In this document: in pieces, positions 1 to 5,129 of the stretch
Numbering within the stretch: position 1 is the stretch's first letter
Layout: every line of letters begins with the position of its first letter
NCBI RefSeq assembly: GCF_003525665.1
Contig: NZ_DQDX01000009.1
Coordinates: 1-5,261, forward strand
Origin: Flavobacterium sp.
GTDB lineage: Bacteria; Bacteroidota; Bacteroidia; Flavobacteriales; Flavobacteriaceae
Length of the DNA stretch: 5,261 bases
Direction: 5' to 3'
The notes under the pieces: model-generated
The model's database searches: none
Seen by the model: only the letters and a program-made list of their open reading frames with translations
Told to the model about the DNA's origin: nothing
Translations under genes and position numbers: made by a program

Positions 1-5
1 TCCAT
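1..5 (-). CDS. Start of next gene in the kinase operon (partial, 5 bases visible)
   Basis: On the minus strand an ATG lies at 5-3, only 2 nt after the kinase TAA stop at 10-8, and is followed by GA, so the second residue would be Glu or Asp. A weak GGA lies about 8 nt upstream, inside the end of the kinase gene. The tight spacing suggests translational coupling in one operon. From knowledge of Flavobacteriaceae, genes after 2TM-fused LytS-like kinases are often a stand-alone 2TM protein (these often begin Met-Glu) or the LytTR response regulator. Five bases cannot decide between them, and the start itself is an inference. Confidence 0.4.
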
Positions 6-7
6 AA

Positions 8-1351
8 TTAGTTCCATTTATTGTTTGTATCATTTTGTTTATTCAATATTTCTTGAATTTTCTTTTCCTCCCAATTTTTACCAAATCCGAAGGTTTCAAA
101 AGCATGAAAAGTTAATCCCAAACCCCAACCCAACATTGGAAACCAAAACCATTGAAATTTGTGTGGCGAGTTTAGATTTATGATAATTAATATTGGAATC
201 ACTAAGCAATATGATGCTAGATTTCCGTAAAATCCTTTTAACTTTTCTACTCGTTCTTTTGCTCTCAAGTAAGAAGTATTTTCGTTGTATGTATTTGATG
301 TTTCCATGATGCTTATTTGTTTTGTTAAAATAGGTAAATAAACTGCAAAAGCCTCTTTGTTCTCGTCAATCAAGACTTTTCGGCGCGATAGAATTGCATA
401 TCGACTTACAATATTTTGAAGTCCGACTCCTTTTCTATCTTGTAAAACTTCTTTCTTTTGCAGGTTATTTTCAACTACTAAAAAATTATCTTTTATATAA
501 ATTTTGATGTGAAGTGGTTTGTTTTCGCTAACCACATTGTGTTTAATGGTATTTTCTAACAATAATTGCAATGACAAAGGAACTACCTTGGCATCTGCAT
601 TATCAAAATTCTCAGGTAATTCGAATGTTATACTGTTTTCAAATCGCATTTTTAGCAAATTCATGTACGTTTTTGCGAAAGCCAATTCTTCTGAAACAGT
701 TACTAATTCTTTGTCTTTTTGTTCTAAAACGTATCTGTAAATCTTAGATAATGATGTTGTAAAACGTTGCGCATTTTCTGGGTTTTCTTCGATTAACGAA
801 CTCAACACATTCAAACTATTGAAAAGAAAATGCGGATCGATTTGGTTTTTTAAGCTTTCAAATTTAGCATTCGCAGTTCCAGCGATTATCTTTTGTTCTT
901 TTAAACGGCTTTCCTGGTAAGCTTTGTAAAAGTAAAATGCATGAAAAGCAAGTGTAACTACAAATGTTATTACAATGGTAACTAGATAATTACTAAACTT
1001 TTCTTTTTCAAAAAATAAAGCAAATGAACTTCCTTCAATAATTACATCTTCAAAAATTCTCAGTAAAAAGATTACTCCAACCGAAATTATAAATGAACCT
1101 GTAAAACCTATTAAAATTCTTTTTCTATTGAACCTTTCTTTGCTAAAAATCTCATCAAGTTTCATGAATAAAATAGCATTTGCATAGTACAACATGAAAC
1201 TGTATAAAGTTGAATAACCAAAATTGATTAATAAACTTGAGTTCAATTCAATTCGAACTCCCGATAAGAATCTTATGATTACTAGAACTAAAAAGATACT
1301 AACAGAAATGAAAAGAGCTCTTGGTAATTCTTTGATTAATTTGGTTATCAT
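8..1351 (-). CDS. LytS-like membrane sensor histidine kinase with C-terminal 2TM domain
   Basis: 447 aa. This is a membrane sensor kinase expected to autophosphorylate on His and pass the phosphate to a LytTR-type response regulator. About four hydrophobic helices are visible near residues 12-30, 42-63, 79-98 and 122-144, with no large extracytoplasmic domain. A charged linker leads to the His_kinase (PF06580-type) H box, IDPHFLFNS, with H174 as phosphoacceptor. An HATPase-like region follows: N box LLLENTIKHN (263-272; E266, N267, H271) and a short G box GVGLQN (308-313). From about residue 349 a second module begins: a basic amphipathic stretch (YLRAKERVEKLKGFYGNL), then two hydrophobic segments with the WFWFPMLGWGLGL signature of the 2TM domain. 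The start at 1351 gives the natural first helix. Another ATG follows the stop by 2 nt. The signal sensed is unknown; the family call is firm. Confidence 0.93.
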   Translation of the reverse strand: MITKLIKELPRALFISVSIFLVLVIIRFLSGVRIELNSSLLINFGYSTLYSFMLYYANAILFMKLDEIFSKERFNRKRILIGFTGSFIISVGVIFLLRIFEDVIIEGSSFALFFEKEKFSNYLVTIVITFVVTLAFHAFYFYKAYQESRLKEQKIIAGTANAKFESLKNQIDPHFLFNSLNVLSSLIEENPENAQRFTTSLSKIYRYVLEQKDKELVTVSEELAFAKTYMNLLKMRFENSITFELPENFDNADAKVVPLSLQLLLENTIKHNVVSENKPLHIKIYIKDNFLVVENNLQKKEVLQDRKGVGLQNIVSRYAILSRRKVLIDENKEAFAVYLPILTKQISIMETSNTYNENTSYLRAKERVEKLKGFYGNLASYCLVIPILIIINLNSPHKFQWFWFPMLGWGLGLTFHAFETFGFGKNWEEKKIQEILNKQNDTNNKWN

Positions 1352-1382
1352 ATTTAATTTCTATTCAAATGGATTATTAATT

Positions 1383-1453
1383 AGCCCTGATTGTAGTGAA
1401 AATCCTTTTTGTTTTTTCTTTAAAAACAGAAAGATTGTAACGAAAAGCAGGAA
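1383..1453 (+). ncRNA. Structured RNA element resembling the Flavo-1 motif
   Basis: Read on the plus strand, CCUG (1386-1389) pairs with CAGG (1448-1451). An internal hairpin pairs 1401-1416 with 1422-1436, with C1405 bulged and one U-G pair. Between the two helices lies a nearly symmetric internal loop whose strands repeat each other: UUGUAGUGAAAA (1391-1402) and UUGUAACGAAAA (1435-1446). Each strand has GUA facing GAA of the other, as in loop E/sarcin-ricin modules, around a possible two-pair core (G1396-C1441, U1397-A1440). From memory this pattern matches the Flavo-1 RNA motif found many times in flavobacterial genomes; I could not test it against the model. It lies between two minus-strand genes. 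The loop signature fits only the plus strand, so transcription would be antisense to its flanks. No convincing promoter is visible. Confidence 0.6.
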
Positions 1454-1457
1454 ATGC

Positions 1458-1495
1458 GTTTGTCGAAAAAGCCCGAACCATTCGCTACTACAAAC
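1458..1495. repeat. Imperfect hairpin at the 3' end of the TPR gene
   Basis: GTTTGT (1458-1463) is complementary to ACAAAC (1490-1495), and inside it CGAA (1474-1477) can pair with TTCG (1481-1484) around a 3-nt loop. On the minus strand it begins at the last base of the TPR stop codon. No U-tract follows the outer stem on that strand, so it is a poor intrinsic terminator. On the plus strand it follows the Flavo-1-like core by a few bases and may be part of the same element. Confidence 0.4.
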
Positions 1496-2121
1496 TATTT
1501 ACCACAGTTTTTTAATGTTTCTTGCGCTCTGTCTAAACCCCAAGATGGATGAAACTGTGATTCTGGTTTAAATTTAGCAAATAATTCGATAGATTTTGCA
1601 ACTTGCTCACACATTGGTTTGGTGTCTGTTCCCCAATATTGCGCTCCACCTATTTCAAAATCTGCTTTTCCGAAAACAGCTCTTGGATTTTCTGGAGCCA
1701 ATTTTAACGCTTTTTCATACAATTCAATGGTTGGTGCCGAAAGTTTCATTCCGTTCGTCATTGGATCTTGAACGATTAAAGCGGTGTTGATCATAGCTTG
1801 CATAATTAGAATTTCCGCATTGTTTGGCGAAATTAATTCTGATGCATCTAAAGCTGCTTGTGCTTTATTGATTAAAGCTGTAGCGTTTTTAGCATTTGCT
1901 GGATTGAAAGCTTCTGTTGTGTTTACTAAAGCTACATAATAATTTGGTAACCAATTTGTTTTTTCAACCGATGCAATTCTTTCAAATAAAGCTGACGCTT
2001 CTGTTGCGTTTCCTGTTCTCCAAGTTGTGAATGCTTTTCCCATTCCTTGCTCATACTGTTGTGCATTTACAGTTAAAACTGATGCTAAAAATACTACTAA
2101 TGTTGTGATAATTTTGGTCAT
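1495..2121 (-). CDS. Secreted TPR-like protein
   Basis: 208 aa. A clear N-terminal signal peptide (hydrophobic residues 4-18, VNA-QQ junction at 20/21) points to export to the periplasm or cell surface. There is no lipobox Cys at the cleavage site. The mature part is helical and TPR-like, with repeat-type segments near residues 24-52 (MGKAFTTWRTGNATEASALF), 82-104 (INKAQAALDASELISPNNAEI) and 130-150 (TIELYEKALKLAPENPRAVF); the last is the best TPR match. The only cysteines are C171 and C206, which could form a disulfide after export. I recognise it as a conserved Bacteroidota protein of unknown function and expect a scaffold or binding role. Its upstream region has the same tandem repeat site as the TonB receptor gene, so the two are probably co-regulated. 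It is on the same strand as the kinase gene, 143 bp upstream of it. Confidence 0.85.
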   Translation of the reverse strand: MTKIITTLVVFLASVLTVNAQQYEQGMGKAFTTWRTGNATEASALFERIASVEKTNWLPNYYVALVNTTEAFNPANAKNATALINKAQAALDASELISPNNAEILIMQAMINTALIVQDPMTNGMKLSAPTIELYEKALKLAPENPRAVFGKADFEIGGAQYWGTDTKPMCEQVAKSIELFAKFKPESQFHPSWGLDRAQETLKNCGK

Positions 2122-2190
2122 GATTTCTAATTTTTAAAATTATTATTGATTTTTTATTGATGATTAAAACTCTTGTTCTTAATTCTGATG

Positions 2191-2198
2191 TAAAAGTA
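2191..2198 (-). promoter_or_regulatory. Probable -7 element of the TPR gene
   Basis: On the minus strand TACTTTTA matches the Bacteroidota -7 consensus TAnnTTTG at 7 of 8 positions. It lies 35 bp from the near edge of the tandem repeat site, the same distance as at the receptor gene, which is the main reason for choosing it in such AT-rich DNA. It predicts a leader of roughly 65 nt. No TTG is well placed as a -33 element, which fits activator dependence. A second candidate (TAATTTTA, 2136-2143) cannot be excluded. Confidence 0.45.
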
Positions 2199-2232
2199 TT
2201 GTGTTTGTATGTGCTGTGAAATTTATACTTAC

Positions 2233-2262
2233 TGAAATGTTGATTTTTTGGGATGAATTGTA
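2233..2262 (-). promoter_or_regulatory. Tandem 9-bp repeat, putative LytTR-type regulator site (TPR gene)
   Basis: Plus strand TGAAATGTT (2233-2241) and TGAATTGTA (2254-2262); read toward the TPR gene the motif is TACAATTCA, then a 12-bp spacer, then AACATTTCA. The 21-bp period puts both half-sites on one face of DNA, the arrangement known for AgrA/ComE-type LytTR regulators. A 37-bp block around it (2229-2265) is 30/37 identical to 5042-5078 upstream of the receptor gene. The regulator is inferred from the neighbouring LytS-type kinase. Confidence 0.65.
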
Positions 2263-2288
2263 AACAAATGATTTTTTTTGTAAATTTG
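2258..2288 (+). promoter_or_regulatory. Promoter of the toxin-antitoxin operon
   Basis: TTG at 2258-2260 (-33), a 20-nt spacer, then TAAATTTG at 2281-2288, a perfect match to the Bacteroidota -7 consensus TAnnTTTG. The expected transcript starts around 2292-2296, leaving a leader of only about 10 nt before the antitoxin ATG at 2303. The -33 TTG lies inside the distal half-site of the putative LytTR site, so regulator binding could hinder this promoter. Confidence 0.65.
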
Positions 2289-2302
2289 GTAAAAATACAG
2301 TT

Positions 2303-2545
2303 ATGAGTTCAGCAGAATTAAAATTAAAATTATTTAGAGAAATTGATACTCTTGACAAATCCAAATTGGAACAAGTTTATGGATTATTTGTTAATTTCAT
2401 AAATAAAGAAAATGATACTGAAGAATGGAATTCATTATCAAAATCTCAACAAAATGGGCTAATTGATGCTATTGAAGAAATGAATTCTTCTGAAGGAATT
2501 GACCATAAAACCATCATGGATAAATACAAAAAGAAATATGCGTAA
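2303..2545 (+). CDS. Type II antitoxin, partner of the RelE/ParE-family toxin
   Basis: 80 aa, acidic in its middle and basic at the C-terminus. It should neutralise the downstream toxin by direct binding and may repress its own promoter. The N-terminal half (residues 4-35, alternating Leu/Ile/Phe/Val with charged residues) looks like a helical dimerisation region. The C-terminal half carries the pattern WNSLSKSQQNGLIDAIEE, then GIDHKTIMDKYKKKY, typical of short Bacteroidota antitoxins paired with ParE/RelE toxins. No ribbon-helix-helix or HTH motif is obvious, so DNA binding is uncertain. The ATG at 2303 follows a consensus promoter by 14 nt. The end overlaps the toxin start by 8 bp, a layout expected for translational coupling. 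The call rests mostly on gene pairing plus the C-terminal pattern. Confidence 0.83.
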   Translation: MSSAELKLKLFREIDTLDKSKLEQVYGLFVNFINKENDTEEWNSLSKSQQNGLIDAIEEMNSSEGIDHKTIMDKYKKKYA

Positions 2546-2834
2546 ACCAATAAAATGGTCTTCGCATGCTGAGGAAGATTTTGCCAAATTACTTGAATAT
2601 TTGGAAAATCGTTGGAACAATACCGTTTGTCTAAAATTCATCTCTAAACTGGATTTTTGCATTGATTTAATTCATAAAAACCCAAATCAGTTTCCTTATT
2701 TAAACCTTGAACTACAAATAAGAAAGTGTGTCGTGACGAAGCAAAACACACTTTATTACAGAGAAACAGATGCAAGAATTGAAATTTTAAGATTGTATGA
2801 CACACGTCAAAATCCTGATACATTAAAATTCTAG
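2538..2834 (+). CDS. RelE/ParE-family type II toxin
   Basis: 98 aa, the usual length for this fold. The start MRKPIKWSSHAEEDF is the typical first strand and helix of the family (IKWSxxAExDF), which favours the ATG at 2538 over an in-frame ATG at 2499 that would add 13 residues deep inside the antitoxin gene. Further family signatures are YLENRWN (21-27), a Lys-Asn-Pro-Asn-Gln-Phe-Pro turn (47-53), IRKCVVTKQNTLYYR (61-75) and the C-terminal strand EILRLYDTRQNP (82-93). Basic and polar residues usually important in the group (R62, K68, R75, R85, R90) are present, so the toxin looks intact. Family members either cut ribosome-bound mRNA (RelE) or poison gyrase (ParE); sequence alone does not say which. 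Its stop is 1 bp from the stop of the convergent receptor gene. Confidence 0.9.
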   Translation: MRKPIKWSSHAEEDFAKLLEYLENRWNNTVCLKFISKLDFCIDLIHKNPNQFPYLNLELQIRKCVVTKQNTLYYRETDARIEILRLYDTRQNPDTLKF

Positions 2835-2835
2835 T

Positions 2836-4980
2836 CTACAAATTATTCAACTGATTGTCTTTTTTATTATCACTTATTGTCCAAAAGAATCCGACAAAGA
2901 AGAATCGATCTGCAGTTGGAATTATTGCTTTTCTTTGAAAAACTCCATTTGAATCTGGTGAGTTTGCATATTCGTAGCCAAACACGTTTTCTGTTCCTAA
3001 AATATTACTTATTGAGATAAATAATATCTTTTGCTGACTTAACAAATAGGCCCAACTCATACTCACGTTATTGTAATTTTTAGTTTTTCCGTTCATGAAA
3101 TCCATCTCATTTGGATCATCGTAAGGACGACCAGAATTGAAACTGTAAGATAATCCAACACTTGATTTCCAATCGTCTATCCAATATTTTGTTACTATCG
3201 AAAAGTTATTTTTGGCTACAAAACTTGGAGTAACTTCGCCTTCATAATTTTTATAATCACGTTTAGTATCGATATAAGAATACGAAACCCAATATTCTAA
3301 ATTCTTTACCGATTGGTTGTCTCTCCAAAAAACATCTAATCCCTTAGCAAAACCAAATCCGTTGTTGTTATAATTCGAATCGTATTGTGCAATTTGTGTG
3401 TCATATTTTACCAAATCTTTATAATCTTTAAAGTAAACTTCTGTTCTAAAAGTGCGTTTGCCTTCATTATATTGATAATTCAAGATATAATGCGATGCTC
3501 TTTCATTATTAAAATCGGAATTAAATTTTAAATAATCTTGTCTTGGCGCTTGCTCAAATTCGCCATAAGCAAACGAAAACTGACTTGATTTACTCACTTT
3601 ATAAGCAATTGAAGTTCTTGGAGAAATGGAAGTTTCATCTAACAAATCATTATTTACAGCTCGAACTCCTACTTTCATTGCCAATTTTTTAGAAAAGAAA
3701 ATATCGGCTTCTGTAAATGCTGCTGCAATATTTGAATTGTAACCTGTTTGATTAGTTATAAACGAATATTTTTCATCAAATTTTGTAGTAAAATAATCGG
3801 CTCCAAATGACAATTTCACTCTATCAGATATTGATTTTCTTAGTTTTAATTTCAAATGAGATGCATGTTCTGTATTATCAATCAGTTGATTATCCAAACC
3901 AATTTTGTTGTTTCCTAAACCATAACTTAAACCAGATGTTAATTGCCAATTAGAACCAAAACTTCCTTTGTATGAAGCGTTTACATAAAGATTATTATTC
4001 TTCAAATCGACTCTAGTTTTGGCAACAGAATTTATACTTTCCTGATTTAAATCAAAACGTGATGCATCAAAAGCTGCGTATAATTTAAATAATCCTCGTT
4101 CCAATTCATAACGATAAACAACTTCACCAGAAAGTGATTGAAACGCTTTATTCCAATCTACATTTTGCGGAATCGCTACTTGATATGGAGCCAAATCTAT
4201 GTAAGCTGTGTTAAATGTAAGCGAACTTTTTTTCCATTTTTGAGTATTTGCGACACCTAAACCAACAGTCATAAAAGAAATATCGGTTTTGTTTTCTGTT
4301 GCCATATCAGTTGTATTCAACAATAAAACACTTGATAAAGCTTCACCATATTCGGCAGAATAACCACCAGTTGAAAACGAAATTCCACTAAAAAGAAATG
4401 GTGAAAATCGTCCACGAGTTGGTAAATTTTGAGTTGTTGAGCCAAAAGGTTGCGCTACTCGAATTCCGTCAACATAAGTTTGAGTTTCATCACTTTCACC
4501 ACCACGAACGAACAGTCTTCCGCTTTCGCCAACGGTTTGGGTTCCGGGTAAAGTTTGCAATGCAGAAACAATATCGCCGTTAGAACCAGCAGTTGTAACA
4601 ATATCTAGTGGTTTTAAAACGGTGTTTTTAGATTTATCTCCAGCTTCAAAAGTTCCTGCGTTGATGACTACAACATCCAACGAATTCATACTTTCTTTTA
4701 GTTTGAATGTTTTACTTTGATAGTTTTCAATTTCAATTGACGTTTTCAGAGTTTCATTCGAAAGAAAAGAAATTACCAATGTTTTTGTTCCAGTTTCTGA
4801 AGTTGTAAAAGTGAACTCACCATTTTCATTGGAAGTTGCGCCATCATAAGTTCCATCGATAAAAATATTTGCTCCAGCGATAGCATTATTTTTTTCATCA
4901 ACTACTTTTCCAGAAATTGTAGCTTGCGAAAATCCTAACGTTGCAATTAGTGCGATTAAAAATGTAATTATTGTTTTCAT
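2836..4980 (-). CDS. TonB-dependent outer-membrane receptor with CarboxypepD_reg-like domain
   Basis: 714 aa. It should import a scarce substrate across the outer membrane using TonB-ExbBD energy. Order: signal peptide (1-19, GFSQ), a carboxypeptidase-regulatory-like beta domain (about 20-95; ISGKVVDEKNNAIAGANIFI, then GATSNENGEFTF), a TonB-box-like segment LDVVVINAG (101-109), a plug (about 120-225) with the signature VRGGESDETQTYVDG (158-172) and GGYSAEYGEALS, then a beta-barrel of alternating aromatic/polar strands to RFFFVGFFWTI. A polar tail, SDNKKDNQLNNL, follows the last strand. There is no SusD-like partner next to it, so it is not an obvious glycan-uptake pair; substrate unknown. The frame is uninterrupted. 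The ATG at 4980 has an A-rich leader. A tandem repeat site shared with the TPR gene lies 66 bp upstream, suggesting joint control by the LytS/LytTR-type system. Confidence 0.93.
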   Translation of the reverse strand: MKTIITFLIALIATLGFSQATISGKVVDEKNNAIAGANIFIDGTYDGATSNENGEFTFTTSETGTKTLVISFLSNETLKTSIEIENYQSKTFKLKESMNSLDVVVINAGTFEAGDKSKNTVLKPLDIVTTAGSNGDIVSALQTLPGTQTVGESGRLFVRGGESDETQTYVDGIRVAQPFGSTTQNLPTRGRFSPFLFSGISFSTGGYSAEYGEALSSVLLLNTTDMATENKTDISFMTVGLGVANTQKWKKSSLTFNTAYIDLAPYQVAIPQNVDWNKAFQSLSGEVVYRYELERGLFKLYAAFDASRFDLNQESINSVAKTRVDLKNNNLYVNASYKGSFGSNWQLTSGLSYGLGNNKIGLDNQLIDNTEHASHLKLKLRKSISDRVKLSFGADYFTTKFDEKYSFITNQTGYNSNIAAAFTEADIFFSKKLAMKVGVRAVNNDLLDETSISPRTSIAYKVSKSSQFSFAYGEFEQAPRQDYLKFNSDFNNERASHYILNYQYNEGKRTFRTEVYFKDYKDLVKYDTQIAQYDSNYNNNGFGFAKGLDVFWRDNQSVKNLEYWVSYSYIDTKRDYKNYEGEVTPSFVAKNNFSIVTKYWIDDWKSSVGLSYSFNSGRPYDDPNEMDFMNGKTKNYNNVSMSWAYLLSQQKILFISISNILGTENVFGYEYANSPDSNGVFQRKAIIPTADRFFFVGFFWTISDNKKDNQLNNL

Positions 4981-5003
4981 TTGTTGATTGGTTTTTGATG
5001 AAG

Positions 5004-5011
5004 CAAAGTTG
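5004..5011 (-). promoter_or_regulatory. Probable -7 element of the receptor gene
   Basis: CAACTTTG on the minus strand matches TAnnTTTG at 7 of 8 positions. It implies a start near 4998 and a leader of about 18 nt. No TTG is found 17-23 bp upstream, but the tandem repeat site begins 35 bp away, consistent with an activator replacing -33 contacts. The spacing matches that at the TPR promoter. Confidence 0.55.
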
Positions 5012-5045
5012 CAGTAACTTATTGCAATTATAAACTTGTTTTTAC

Positions 5046-5075
5046 TGAATTGTAGAATTACGTGGATGAATTGTA
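5046..5075 (-). promoter_or_regulatory. Tandem 9-bp repeat, putative LytTR-type regulator site (receptor gene)
   Basis: Two identical copies of TGAATTGTA on the plus strand (5046-5054 and 5067-5075), i.e. TACAATTCA-N12-TACAATTCA reading toward the receptor gene. The period is 21 bp. This is the cleaner of the two copies in the window; the other is at 2233-2262. Regulator identity is inferred from geometry and from the adjacent kinase. Confidence 0.7.
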
Positions 5076-5093
5076 AACTACGTTAAAATTCAT

Positions 5094-5121
5094 TTGTAAA
5101 AATTGTAAATTTGTAACTTTA
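5094..5121 (+). promoter_or_regulatory. Candidate promoter of the VOC-family gene
   Basis: TTG at 5094-5096, a 17-nt spacer, and TAACTTTA at 5114-5121 (7 of 8 to TAnnTTTG) would start transcription just before the ATG at 5130. A perfect TAAATTTG also occurs at 5106-5113 but has no TTG at the proper distance, only TTA at 5083-5085. The exact choice is uncertain. Confidence 0.4.
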
Positions 5122-5129
5122 TTAAAATA

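Noticed and set aside
519..740. Plus-strand open frame opposite the kinase
   Set aside because: It is antisense to the conserved ATP-binding and H-box region of the kinase, and its composition and sequence match no family I know.
1458..1495. Intrinsic terminator of the TPR gene
   Set aside because: The outer stem has only 6 pairs and the T-run lies inside the loop region, not after the stem; kept as a hairpin only.
1224..1571. Plus-strand open frame spanning the kinase start, the RNA element and the TPR 3' end
   Set aside because: It crosses structured non-coding DNA and two real genes in antisense, with no promoter or family signature.
2136..2143. Alternative -7 element TAATTTTA for the TPR gene
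   Set aside because: It equals the chosen element in consensus match but lacks the 35-bp spacing shared with the receptor promoter.
2143..2161. Direct repeat TTATTGAT with an 11-bp period in the TPR leader
   Set aside because: It is short and AT-rich with no counterpart in the receptor leader, so chance is the simplest explanation.
2179..2364. Minus-strand open frame across the divergent promoter region
   Set aside because: It covers regulatory sites and the start of the antitoxin gene and has low-complexity Asn/Ser/Phe-rich content.
2499..2537. Upstream in-frame ATG for the toxin gene (13 extra residues)
   Set aside because: The extra residues do not resemble the toxin family, whereas MRKPIKW at 2538 is the usual N-terminus, and the 8-bp overlap is the typical layout.
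3733..3741. TGAATTGTA inside the receptor coding region
   Set aside because: It is a single copy with no partner 21 bp to either side, and it lies within a gene, so it is likely chance in AT-rich DNA.
4398..4583. Plus-strand open frame opposite the receptor plug
   Set aside because: The plug on the other strand is strongly conserved; the His/Phe/Arg-rich product is typical of an antisense shadow.
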